From: CAZXFA01 sp964640085
GTDB lineage: Bacteria > Actinomycetota > UBA4738 > HRBIN12
DNA: 64,000 nucleotides
Direction: 5' to 3'
NCBI GenBank assembly: GCA_964640085.1
Contig: CAZXFA010000006.1
Span: forward strand, 52,519-116,518
Part shown: positions 24,393 to 31,960 of the stretch, in pieces
Layout: each line of letters opens with the position of its first letter
Numbering within the stretch: the stretch's first letter is position 1
Position numbers and translations under genes: made by a program
Notes under the pieces: generated by a model
Told to the model about the DNA's origin: nothing
The model's database searches: none
The model's input: only the letters and a program-made list of their open reading frames with translations

Positions 24393-25313
24393 TCAGTCGT
24401 CGAGCCGAACGCGCTCGAGCCCGAGTCCGCGGGCCTGGCGCTCGGGAGCCAGAGCGCCGACGTAGACGGCGACGGCCACGAGCGCGGCGCCGACGAGGAC
24501 CCCGGTCGTGATCGGCGTGCCCTCGAGCCACGCCGAGAGGAGGATCGCCACCACGGGGAACAGGACGAAGCAGTACGAGACCGCCGACGCGGTCCACCGC
24601 TGCAGGATGACCAGGACGAGGAAGAACAGCACCACGCCTCCGAAGACGATCAGCGTGGCGATGGCCGCCCACGTCGACGCCCGGGCGGGTAGCGTCCACC
24701 GCTCGCCAGAGGCGAGCGAGGCGACGACGAGCATGGCGGTGCCCGCCGCCATGCCGATCGCGTTCGCGACGAAGGGATCGGAGCGCGGGAAGAGCTTGAC
24801 CACCACCGCCCCCTCGGCGGCGCACACGGCTGCGCCGAGGAGCGCGATGAAGGACGCGACCGGGATGGCGAGCGCGGACGCGTCCACGAGCACCATCGCG
24901 CCGATCCCGACGGCGGCGATCGCGGCCCCGGCGAGCCCACGCAACCGGACCACCTCGAGCCGATGGCTCGCGGCGAGCAGGAGCGTCAGGAGCGGGACCG
25001 GGGCGAACAGCACCGCGGCGACCCCCGCCGGGGCGCGCTGCAGCCCCCAGTAGGCCAGGGCGTAGAAGGCCCCGAAGTACAGGAGCCCGTAGATCGTGAC
25101 GCCGACGAGGGCGCGGCCGCGCGGCAGGCGCGTCCGTCGGATCGCGACGATGCCGAAGGACAGCAGGCTCGCGACACCCCACCGCAGAGCCGCTCCCCAG
25201 AAGGGCTCGAGCTCCCGGTTGCTGAACCGGACCAGGACGAAGTTCGCGCCGCCGATCAGGACCAGCAGGCCGAACGCCGCGAGGGTGGCTCGATCGGGGC
25301 GGGTGTCATCCAC
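24393..25313 (-). CDS. EamA/DMT-family membrane transporter
   Basis: Integral membrane protein of 306 aa with about ten hydrophobic segments in two repeated halves, the layout of drug/metabolite exporters. The first helix begins AAFGLLVLIGGANFVLVRFS and the second repeat around AAAVCAAEGAVVVKLFPRSD. The GTG start lies close to the upstream nuclease gene, so the two may share a transcript. The substrate is unknown; relatives export amino acids, nucleotides or metabolites. Confidence 0.87.
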   Translation of the reverse strand: MDDTRPDRATLAAFGLLVLIGGANFVLVRFSNRELEPFWGAALRWGVASLLSFGIVAIRRTRLPRGRALVGVTIYGLLYFGAFYALAYWGLQRAPAGVAAVLFAPVPLLTLLLAASHRLEVVRLRGLAGAAIAAVGIGAMVLVDASALAIPVASFIALLGAAVCAAEGAVVVKLFPRSDPFVANAIGMAAGTAMLVVASLASGERWTLPARASTWAAIATLIVFGGVVLFFLVLVILQRWTASAVSYCFVLFPVVAILLSAWLEGTPITTGVLVGAALVAVAVYVGALAPERQARGLGLERVRLDD

Positions 25314-25354
25314 GAGGGGCCGACCCTAGCACCTCGTGACCGAGGGAGAGGTTC

Positions 25355-26323
25355 TCAGGCCGGGGATGGGCCCGCGGCGGCGCTCTGGGGGCAGGTCGGC
25401 GAGCGCGGGCACCAGGTGCAGTACGGGCCCGGCCGGAGCGCGGGGGCCCGGCCCGCATCGGATGCCGCGGCCGAGCGGATCGCCTCGATCACGCGGTCGA
25501 CCGCCCGCTCGAGGACCCGTCGGTCCACGTCCTCGGCCACCCACTCGCCCGAGTCCAGGTACAGCGTGGCTACCCGGTAGGGGGGCACGCCGAACCGCAG
25601 GGCCAACACCAGGGCGTAGAAACGCATGTCCTCCGCGTGCTCGGGCCAGGCCCGGCCCGTTTTCAGGTCGATCGCCAGACGGGTCGCCCGGCCGGGCTCG
25701 AGAGGCGACCCGGTGCCGAGCACCAGGTCCAGGGCCCCCGAGAGCACCACCGCGCCGCCCAGGAGCTCGGCCCGGACGTGCCACTCGGTGGACGGCGCGA
25801 GCTCCCGCCGCATCCTCCGGAGCGGCGGCAGGGTGGAGCGGAACAGCTCCAGCGTCTTGGCCGCCTGCATCAGCGTCTCGTCGCGGCGGAGGCCGTCCAG
25901 CCCGTCCCAGAACCCTCGGAACGCGTCGTCCTCGACCAGGCGTTCCGCCGCCTCCTGGACCAGTCCGTGCGGGTCCCGGTCCTCGCGGCCGGCGACCTCG
26001 AGCTCGACCGCCTTGTGGGCCAGCCTGCCCGCCGCGGTCCGCGCCGAGAACGCGAACGGTCCGCGCTCCCCCGCCCGCACGGCGTCGAACAGACCCGGGC
26101 AGCGCGCCAGGTCGTTCAGGCTGGACTTGCCGAGCCAGAGCGGCTCGGCGAGCTCGAGCCTCCGCGCGGCCTCCTCGATCCGGTCGCGCAGCCGCGCGAC
26201 GACGTCGGGCGGGAACACGGGCCGCTCACCGGTACCGATGAGCCCGTCCATGGTCCGCCGCTGCACGGGAGAGAGCTCGAGGGTCGCGTCCACCGGGGGG
26301 ATGGTAGGAGCAGCCACCGACAA
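25355..26323 (-). CDS. RecB-like PD-(D/E)XK nuclease with an Fe-S cluster motif (AddB/Cas4-like)
   Basis: 322-aa predicted nuclease. The C-terminal half carries the RecB-type core: an Asp in LSGALDLVLG and the Asp and Lys of RLAIDLKTG, preceded by a His in GRLAHKAVELEV. Cys75 (DLARCPGLF) plus the C-terminal Cys302, Cys305 and Cys311 (YCTWCPRSPTC) match the 4Fe-4S arrangement of AddB and Cas4. No helicase or cas gene is adjacent. The longest frame begins at TTG 26323; GTG 26317 or GTG 26293 are alternatives. Probably DNA repair. Confidence 0.78.
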   Translation of the reverse strand: MSVAAPTIPPVDATLELSPVQRRTMDGLIGTGERPVFPPDVVARLRDRIEEAARRLELAEPLWLGKSSLNDLARCPGLFDAVRAGERGPFAFSARTAAGRLAHKAVELEVAGREDRDPHGLVQEAAERLVEDDAFRGFWDGLDGLRRDETLMQAAKTLELFRSTLPPLRRMRRELAPSTEWHVRAELLGGAVVLSGALDLVLGTGSPLEPGRATRLAIDLKTGRAWPEHAEDMRFYALVLALRFGVPPYRVATLYLDSGEWVAEDVDRRVLERAVDRVIEAIRSAAASDAGRAPALRPGPYCTWCPRSPTCPQSAAAGPSPA

Positions 26324-26389
26324 GGCCGAGACGCCCGACCGCCCACACCGGGTGCCCGTAGGTGCAACGGGGGAACTCGGACCGCCTGC

Positions 26390-26395
26390 TAGGGT
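26390..26395 (+). promoter_or_regulatory. -10 box of the lysozyme-like gene
   Basis: TAGGGT ends eight bases before GTG 26404; no ribosome site is present, so the message is probably leaderless. Confidence 0.45.
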
Positions 26396-26403
26396 CGGTT
26401 CCC

Positions 26404-26841
26404 GTGCGTGGCCCCGTCCGCGTCCTCCTGTCGATCGGCCTCGTGCTATCCGTCGCCGCGCCCGCCGGGCCGGCAGCGGCGGACCATCGGCCCGGACCGT
26501 GCGGTCTCGACCGCGCCGAGGACGAGGGCGTCCGCCGCTGGGTGAGGCGGCTGATCCGCTGCGCAGCCGACGAGTGGCCCGTGCCAGGCGGTGCCCGCAG
26601 GGCGATCTGTATCGCGAAAGCCGAGAGCCACCTGAACCCGAAAGCGACCTCCGCCGACGGGGCCTACGTCGGGCTGTTCCAGCACGCTGCCGACGCCTGG
26701 CCCGACCGCTATACGACGTGGACGAAGCGCCGGTGGAAGCTCGACGACCGACCCGGCAACGGTCGCACGAACACGATCGTGACCATCCGGATGGTGAACG
26801 CGAACGGCTGGGGCCCCTGGCGGGGCGTCGGCGACTGCTGA
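26404..26841 (+). CDS. Secreted lysozyme-like / transglycosylase-fold protein
   Basis: 145 aa. A signal peptide (residues 1 to ~24, ending in an Ala-rich PAAA cleavage region) leads to a small domain with three likely disulfide Cys. CIAKAESHLNPKATSADGAY is the lysozyme-like motif with a candidate catalytic Glu, followed by GLFQHAADAWPDRYTTWT. Such proteins cleave peptidoglycan or serve as resuscitation-type factors. GTG 26404 is chosen for its -10 box and because the signal peptide begins there. It stands alone; the next 120 bp lead to the sigma factor module. Confidence 0.75.
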   Translation: MRGPVRVLLSIGLVLSVAAPAGPAAADHRPGPCGLDRAEDEGVRRWVRRLIRCAADEWPVPGGARRAICIAKAESHLNPKATSADGAYVGLFQHAADAWPDRYTTWTKRRWKLDDRPGNGRTNTIVTIRMVNANGWGPWRGVGDC

Positions 26842-26938
26842 CCTGCCTCTCCCAGGCCAGGCGACCCCACCTGGATACCGCCGAACGGCCCTATCGCCTC
26901 GTTCCCCGGCCTGTGACGTTCGGGTGACCTAGACGGGC

Positions 26939-26967
26939 CCACGCGTCCAGGCGTTCATGGGGCGTGG
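26939..26967 (+). promoter_or_regulatory. Hairpin element upstream of ECF sigma factor copy 1
   Basis: CCACGC (26939-26944) can pair with GCGTGG (26962-26967). The right side contains GTTCATGGGGCGTG (26953-26966), found exactly again at 30182-30195 before the second sigma gene. Promoter, operator or leader hairpin are all possible. Confidence 0.5.
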
Positions 26968-27014
26968 TCGGAACCGAAGTCTCGGGATCGGTGGTCGTTC
27001 GGGAGGGACGGCCG

Positions 27015-27518
27015 ATGGTCCAGGCCACCAGCGCTGCGATCGGCTCTGTGGCCTTCGAGGACTTCTTCGAGGCCGAGCGGCACCGGCTGTTCGGCGCCGT
27101 CTACCTCCTCACCGGGAGCGTCGAGGAAGCCGAGGAGATCGTCCAGGACGCGTTCCTGGCGCTGTGGGAACGGTGGGACCGCGTCTGCGCGCTCGAGAAC
27201 CCCTCCGGATACCTCTACCGGACGGCGATGAACGGCTACCGCAGCCGCCGGCGGCGGATGGCACGGGCGGCCCGGCGGCTGCTGCCCCTGCCCGGGTTCG
27301 AGGACCCGTTCGAGGCGGTCGACCTGCACGACGAGGTCGTCCGCGCCCTCCGCAGCCTCGCTCCGCGGCAACGCGCGGCGATCGTCCTGACGGAGCTCCT
27401 GGACTACGGCTCCGCCGAGGCGGCCGAGCTGCTCGGCGTGAGGCCGGCCACCGTGCGGAACCTGGCGATGCAGGCCAGGGCCGCCTTACGTCGAGCGATG
27501 GAGCGGGAGCATGTCTGA
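27015..27518 (+). CDS. ECF-type RNA polymerase sigma factor (copy 1)
   Basis: 167-aa sigma factor. Region 2 is clear: AFEDFFEAERHRLFGAVYLL, then EEAEEIVQDAFLALWERWDR, and the -10-contacting part NPSGYLYRTAMNGYRSRRRR. Region 4 ends the protein with LAPRQRAAIVLTELLDYGSA, a helix-turn-helix over EAAELLGVRPATVRNLAMQA. ATG 27015 follows GGGAGGGA; GTG 26964 would add 17 residues but lies within the conserved hairpin element. It overlaps the membrane-protein gene by eight bases. A close paralogue is at 30220-30750. The adjacent membrane protein is a natural candidate for its anti-sigma partner. Confidence 0.9.
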   Translation: MVQATSAAIGSVAFEDFFEAERHRLFGAVYLLTGSVEEAEEIVQDAFLALWERWDRVCALENPSGYLYRTAMNGYRSRRRRMARAARRLLPLPGFEDPFEAVDLHDEVVRALRSLAPRQRAAIVLTELLDYGSAEAAELLGVRPATVRNLAMQARAALRRAMEREHV

Positions 27519-28509
27519 GTACGGGACGGTCCTCGGGCGGGTCGAGCGCCGGGTGCTGATGCCCGAACCGGCGATGGACCGGCTGCTCCGCCGGCGGGAC
27601 CGGCGCCTGCGGAACCAGCGCATCGCGGCGGGCGCGGTCGGGCTCGTCGTTGCCCTCGCCGGGATCGGCTTCGGCGTCCTCGCGCTCCGCGGCGGTCGGG
27701 TGGGTCGTCCGGCGTCGGGGGAGCTGCCGAGCCCCTCGCCCGGTGGCGAGGGGGTGGTGGGGATCGTTCTGCCGACCGTCGCGATCTGGATCGCGCTCGC
27801 GGTCCTGGGGCTCACCGGCCTCGCGATCGTCCGCCTGCGCAGGCGACCCGTGGAAGCTTCCATGGGCGGTTCGACGAGGCGTGAACGCTCGAGGCCGGGC
27901 CATGGACCTGCGACCGAGACACGCACGCCCCGAGGGAAGGGAGGGAACGAGATGGACAGCAGGCAGAAGACAGGCGCCGGGGTCTCGCGGACCGATATGC
28001 CGGAGATCCGGTTCGACGACGGCAAGCTCCATCGCACGAACCTGTGGCTGATCGGGGCTGTGGTGGTGCTCGCGGTAGCGCTCGTCGCCGTCGGCACGTG
28101 GGCGATCGTCGACCGCTCGGGCGGCGAACAGCAGGCGGCGCCGCCACCGATGCCATCGATGCAGATCGAGGTCGCGGATCCAGCGATCCTGGAGCTGATC
28201 GATGACCTGGATGCCGCGCTCGGCGTGAGCGGGGAGCGCTTCGCCTCCTTCTTCACGGAGGACGCTGTCTTCGAAGAACGCACGGAGGCGGACCAGGTAA
28301 CCGTGGGTCGTGCGAACATCGCGAGGCAGGTCCAGTACTACATCGGCCTCGGCTGGCACGGCCATCGGGTGGGTGAGGTGGCCCAGTGGGGCAACTTCGC
28401 CGCCTACGCGAATGTAGGCCCGGAAGGGTTCAGCGGGATGACGATCCTGGAGCTCACTCCCGAAGGACGGATCAGCCACAGTTGGAACTTCGGCGACTAC
28501 CGGCGCTGA
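27511..28509 (+). CDS. Membrane protein with NTF2/SnoaL-like C-terminal domain, partner of ECF sigma copy 1
   Basis: 332 aa of unknown function. The cytoplasmic start contains PEPAMDRLLRRRDRRLRNQR, followed by TM1 (~38-60), a Ser/Pro/Gly linker, TM2 (~82-107), a low-complexity linker, TM3 (~177-199), and a C-terminal domain resembling SnoaL/NTF2 folds (DDLDAALGVSGERFASFFTE, then the final sheet). No zinc anti-sigma HxxxCxxC motif is present. ATG 27952, in frame, has its own GGGAGGGAACGAG ribosome site, so a shorter product (TM3 plus domain) may also be made. A paralogue with the same layout is at 30747. Confidence 0.72.
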   Translation: MSEYGTVLGRVERRVLMPEPAMDRLLRRRDRRLRNQRIAAGAVGLVVALAGIGFGVLALRGGRVGRPASGELPSPSPGGEGVVGIVLPTVAIWIALAVLGLTGLAIVRLRRRPVEASMGGSTRRERSRPGHGPATETRTPRGKGGNEMDSRQKTGAGVSRTDMPEIRFDDGKLHRTNLWLIGAVVVLAVALVAVGTWAIVDRSGGEQQAAPPPMPSMQIEVADPAILELIDDLDAALGVSGERFASFFTEDAVFEERTEADQVTVGRANIARQVQYYIGLGWHGHRVGEVAQWGNFAAYANVGPEGFSGMTILELTPEGRISHSWNFGDYRR

Positions 28510-28515
28510 ATGCCT

Positions 28516-28549
28516 GGAGCCCCGGGGCGGTTCGCCGCTCCGGGGCTCC
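28516..28549 (+). terminator. Terminator hairpin after sigma/membrane module 1
   Basis: GGAGCCCCGG (28516-28525) pairs with CCGGGGCTCC (28540-28549). The inner GGCGG/CCGCT pairs (one G-T) close a TTCG loop. It separates module 1 from the lipoprotein gene, arguing against any start for that gene before 28550. Confidence 0.75.
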
Positions 28550-28611
28550 GCAGCAACGTTCGGCGGTCGGTCGCTCGTCAGGCGAGGTTCCCCGTGACCC
28601 TGGGGGTTCGG

Positions 28612-30036
28612 ATGCTGCGCTCGATCACCTTCGTGGCTGTGTCTGCCCTCCTCGTGGCAGGATGCCAGGGCACCCCCGGGGACGACCGACCTGCCGGAGC
28701 ACCGTCGACTTCGACGGCCCTTCCGCCATCCGGCTCGCCACCGCCGGAGACAGCGGCTCTCCAGCAGGGCAACGATCGACGGACGACCAAGATCCGGGTC
28801 AGAGATCTCACCGAGCTCACGGGCAACCGGATCGGTGACATGCTCCAGCTCGAGCATCACCCGCTCCCGTGTCCGTCCGCACGGAAGGACTGGCAGTACA
28901 CCCACGTCGCCGACCTGGGCTTCACGTGGGTCCGGCTGATGCTCGATCCCGGCGAATGGGAACGGCTCTCAAGGCCGGGACAGTTCTCCAAGCGCGCCCG
29001 CATCGATCCGTGCCAGGACCGGATCATCACCGCCCTCGCCGAGAGCGGCGTCACGATCGTGCTCCTGATCGTCTACTGGGACGAGGACCTGCATGCCGAT
29101 CGCCCTCCGGACTACGGGAGGGAGCCGGAGGTCCGCCGGTACCTGGACCACGTCCGGATGATCGTGCGGCACTTCAAGGATCGCGTCCGGTACTACGAGG
29201 TCCTGAACGAGGCGATCGCCTTCGTGGAACTGCGCGACTACCTGAACCTGCTCCGGCGGGTGATCCCGGTCATCCACGAGGAGTATCCACGAGCCCGGGT
29301 GGTCGCGAACCCGACCTCGGACATCCTGGCCCCGTTCGATCGCAGCTACCTGTTCGGGCTCCTGCGCTCGGACGTTGTGCGATCGCTCGGGGCGATCGCC
29401 ACGGCCCCCATGTTCGGAACCTCTCCCGCCTACGAGGAGTCCCGGGCGCTCTACGAGACCTACCCGAGCCTGGCCCGAAGGATCAAGAAGGTGGCCAGGG
29501 CTCACGGCTTCACCCGGCGGTTCCTGTCCGAAGGCATGATTTGGAGGACGGAGAAGAACCGGCTCAAGAGCGAGCCCCTGACCTACACGGAGCTCGAGGC
29601 GACCAAGTACTTCTTGCGCGCCATCGTCCTTCACCGGGGGATGGGGTTCTGGGCCGGCATCGGCGGACGGATGTACGACACGATCCCGTCCTTCGTGGAA
29701 GCCGCCCCACGGCTCAGCGCGGTGATGGATGGCGCCCGGCCGGAGCGCCTGGCCGTCCGGATCGAGAGCGAGGCGGAGGACGTCGCGACCTACGGCTTCA
29801 GGCTGCCGGACGGCGGCCGGATGCTCGCGCTCTGGACCGACGGAGCGGCGGTCGACGAGGACCCCGGCGTGCCCGCCACGCTCACCTTCCCGGGCTTCCC
29901 GGCGACGGACGCGATGGGCGTCGACGTGCTCGAGGGCTTCCAACAGGAGCTCGTCGCGGCGCAGGAAGGCGGAAGCCTGATCTTCAGGGACCTGCTCGTG
30001 AAGGACTACCCGATCTTCGTCCGCCTGGGCGGGTAG
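28612..30036 (+). CDS. Glycoside-hydrolase-like lipoprotein (clan GH-A type fold)
   Basis: 474 aa. Residues 1-18 form a lipoprotein signal with lipobox LLVAGC, then a Ser/Thr/Pro linker to about residue 60. The rest looks like a TIM-barrel glycosidase. VADLGFTWVRLMLDPGEW starts the barrel, YYEVLNEAIAF holds the candidate acid/base Glu200 after Asn, and FLSEGMIW holds the candidate nucleophile Glu307. This spacing fits clan GH-A families such as GH5 or GH39. The final ~100 residues form a beta-rich domain. ATG 28612 is used because the frame above it crosses a terminator. It is flanked on both sides by sigma/membrane modules; the substrate is unknown. Confidence 0.68.
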   Translation: MLRSITFVAVSALLVAGCQGTPGDDRPAGAPSTSTALPPSGSPPPETAALQQGNDRRTTKIRVRDLTELTGNRIGDMLQLEHHPLPCPSARKDWQYTHVADLGFTWVRLMLDPGEWERLSRPGQFSKRARIDPCQDRIITALAESGVTIVLLIVYWDEDLHADRPPDYGREPEVRRYLDHVRMIVRHFKDRVRYYEVLNEAIAFVELRDYLNLLRRVIPVIHEEYPRARVVANPTSDILAPFDRSYLFGLLRSDVVRSLGAIATAPMFGTSPAYEESRALYETYPSLARRIKKVARAHGFTRRFLSEGMIWRTEKNRLKSEPLTYTELEATKYFLRAIVLHRGMGFWAGIGGRMYDTIPSFVEAAPRLSAVMDGARPERLAVRIESEAEDVATYGFRLPDGGRMLALWTDGAAVDEDPGVPATLTFPGFPATDAMGVDVLEGFQQELVAAQEGGSLIFRDLLVKDYPIFVRLGG

Positions 30037-30169
30037 ACCTTCGCGACCGGTCCAGGCACGGCGTCCCTCACGTCAGGCGGTCGACCGGGGCCCGTCCGGC
30101 AGGCCACCCGGACCTTCCACGCCCACGCCTCCCGGCGCAGGATCCGGGAGAGTGGCGGTGGACAGTTCG

Positions 30170-30195
30170 CCACGCCCGGGGGTTCATGGGGCGTG
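30170..30195 (+). promoter_or_regulatory. Hairpin element upstream of ECF sigma factor copy 2
   Basis: CACGCCC (30171-30177) pairs with GGGCGTG (30189-30195). The right arm includes the 14-base GTTCATGGGGCGTG identical to the element before copy 1. The preceding stretch 30037-30169 shows no gene or clear terminator. Confidence 0.5.
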
Positions 30196-30219
30196 AACGG
30201 AAAGGCATCTTCAGGCACG

Positions 30220-30750
30220 ATGACCACCAGGACGGCTCGGCCGATCACCGAAGGATCGTTCCCTCGGGCCGTCTCCGCGGCGGTGGCCTTCGAGGACTTC
30301 TTCGAGGCCGAACGTATGCGCCTGTTCCGCGCGCTCTGCCTGATGACCCGCGACCGCGGCGAGGCCGAGGAGCTCACGCAGGATGCGTTCCTCCGCGTGT
30401 GGGAGCGATGGGATCGCGTCCGGCAGATGGAACGACCGTCGGGCTACCTGTACCGCTGCGCGATGAACGGTTTCCGGAGCCGACGGCGGCGCCTGCTGCG
30501 GACGGCCCGGCTGTCGGTCCCACCGATGCGATCGACCGATCCGTACGAGGAGGCCGACGAGCGGGACGCCGTCCTCCGGGCCCTCGGCAGGCTCGGACGG
30601 CGCCAGCGCGCGGCGGTGGTGCTCACCGATCTCCTCGGCTACCGATCCGGCGAAGCGGCCCGGCTGCTCGGTATCGAGGCAACGACCGTCCGATCCCTGG
30701 CGTCCGAAGCGCGGGCCGTGATGCGAAACGAGCTCGGAGAACAGCGATGA
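30220..30750 (+). CDS. ECF-type RNA polymerase sigma factor (copy 2)
   Basis: 176-aa paralogue of the sigma factor at 27015. Shared blocks are AFEDFFEAER, QDAFL-VWERWDRV, PSGYLYRCAMNGFRSRRRR, and region 4 RRQRAAVVLTDLLGYRSGEA with AARLLGIEATTVRSLASEA. The recognition helices differ from copy 1, so the two may read different promoters. ATG 30220 is chosen; GTG 30193 would add nine residues but sits on the conserved hairpin element. It overlaps the following membrane gene by four bases (ATGA). Confidence 0.88.
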   Translation: MTTRTARPITEGSFPRAVSAAVAFEDFFEAERMRLFRALCLMTRDRGEAEELTQDAFLRVWERWDRVRQMERPSGYLYRCAMNGFRSRRRRLLRTARLSVPPMRSTDPYEEADERDAVLRALGRLGRRQRAAVVLTDLLGYRSGEAARLLGIEATTVRSLASEARAVMRNELGEQR

Positions 30751-31784
30751 ACCAGACGGGGAAGATGCTCGAGCGGGCCGGACTGCGGTTCGAGATGAGC
30801 GAACCCGCGATGGAGCGGCTGCTCCGGCGGCGGGAGCGCCGAGCGCGGAACCAGCGCATCGCGGCCGGGGTGGTGGGCATCGTGATCGCCATCGCGGGCG
30901 TGGGGTTCGCGATCCTCGCGCTGCGAGGCGGCGGCGCGACCCGCCCGGCATCGGGGCCGAGCCCGAGCCCCTCGACCGGCGACGGCGTGGTGGGGATCGT
31001 CCTGCCGACCGTCGCCATCTGGGCGGCCCTGGGCGCGCTCGGGCTCACCGGGCTCGCCATCGTCGGCCTCCGCCGCCGGCCGAGGCGACAGGCACATCAC
31101 CGAACACCGGGTGCGCCACCGGCACCGGGCCATGGACCGGCGGCCGAGGAGCGCACCGTCCTCACGGAAGGAGTGAGAACGATGGACAGCAGGGAGAAGA
31201 TGGGCATCCGGATCCCGCAGGTCGAGGTGCCCAGGGTCAGGGTCGATGACGATCGCGTCTCGCGCCTCAACCGGTGGCTGATCGGTGCGATCGTGCTGCT
31301 GGCGGTCGCAGTGGTGGCGCTGGGCGTGGCGCTGATCGCATCATCGGGCGATGGGGTTCCGGCGAGCTTCAGCGAGCCCGACCCGGCCGTCGTCCAAGCC
31401 TTCGACGGATGGTCCGAGACGTTCTCGAGCGGGGACTACGAGGCGGCGTTGGGGTTCTGGAGCGAGGTGGGCTACCTCGAGCTCGCTGACGGCAGATCCT
31501 TCCAGGGGCACGAGAAGCTCAGTGATTGGTACGAGACTGTGTCTCCCTACGATCTCCAGTGGGAGCGGGTCAGCGACGTCATCGGCAAGGGGCGCGTGGG
31601 GGCAGCGCTGTACCACTTCTGGTCGGGCCCCGAAGCGACGGCGTTCCTAGGGCCCGATGAGTTCATGATCCGGACGATCGTTCTCGACGTCGACGGCAAG
31701 ATCGCCTACGAACGTGAAGTGGTGCCGCCGCCAGCAGACGGTCTCGGCAGTGCCTTGCATCTCGGCGATCCCTTCGAAGGCTAG
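30747..31784 (+). CDS. Membrane protein with NTF2/SnoaL-like C-terminal domain, partner of ECF sigma copy 2
   Basis: 345-aa paralogue of the protein at 27511. The first part is nearly the same: EPAMERLLRRRERRARNQR, TM1, a Ser/Pro linker, TM2 VVGIVLPTVAIWAALGALGL. A variable linker, TM3 (LNRWLIGAIVLLAVAVVALG) and an extracytoplasmic domain follow (QAFDGWSETFSSGDYEAALG, then LELADGRSFQGHEKLSDWYE), which fits a SnoaL/NTF2-like fold. The two C-terminal domains have diverged much more than the N-terminal parts. An in-frame ATG 31182 after GGAAGGAG could give a shorter form, as in copy 1. Function unknown; control of the coupled sigma factor is the obvious hypothesis. Confidence 0.72.
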   Translation: MNQTGKMLERAGLRFEMSEPAMERLLRRRERRARNQRIAAGVVGIVIAIAGVGFAILALRGGGATRPASGPSPSPSTGDGVVGIVLPTVAIWAALGALGLTGLAIVGLRRRPRRQAHHRTPGAPPAPGHGPAAEERTVLTEGVRTMDSREKMGIRIPQVEVPRVRVDDDRVSRLNRWLIGAIVLLAVAVVALGVALIASSGDGVPASFSEPDPAVVQAFDGWSETFSSGDYEAALGFWSEVGYLELADGRSFQGHEKLSDWYETVSPYDLQWERVSDVIGKGRVGAALYHFWSGPEATAFLGPDEFMIRTIVLDVDGKIAYEREVVPPPADGLGSALHLGDPFEG

Positions 31785-31910
31785 GCGGCTCGAAGCTCGA
31801 TGCCAAGATCGCCTGCGAGCACGAGTCGTCCTCGCCTCCTGAGCTCAGGTCCCTCCTTGACTGAGGCGTTGACTGAGGAAGCCACGGCTGTGGTCACGAG
31901 CCAAGGCCCG

Positions 31911-31940
31911 GGAGCCCCCGGATGACCCGCCGGGGGCTCC
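31911..31940 (+). terminator. Terminator hairpin before the carboxylase operon
   Basis: GGAGCCCCCGG (31911-31921) pairs with CCGGGGGCTCC (31930-31940), an 11-bp stem. It ends module 2 and lies just upstream of the carboxylase -10 box. The 125 bases before it (31785-31910) contain nothing I recognise. Confidence 0.7.
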
Positions 31941-31945
31941 GGCCG

Positions 31946-31951
31946 TAGACT
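31946..31951 (+). promoter_or_regulatory. -10 box of the carboxylase beta-subunit operon
   Basis: TAGACT ends nine bases before ATG 31961. No ribosome site is visible, so a leaderless transcript is likely. Confidence 0.5.
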
Positions 31952-31960
31952 CGGCGGGTC

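Noticed and set aside
28869..30746. Upstream extension of the second membrane-protein frame
   Set aside because: It overlaps the lipoprotein and sigma genes in a different frame and is low-complexity. The ATG at 30747 overlapping the sigma stop is the real start, as in the paralogue.
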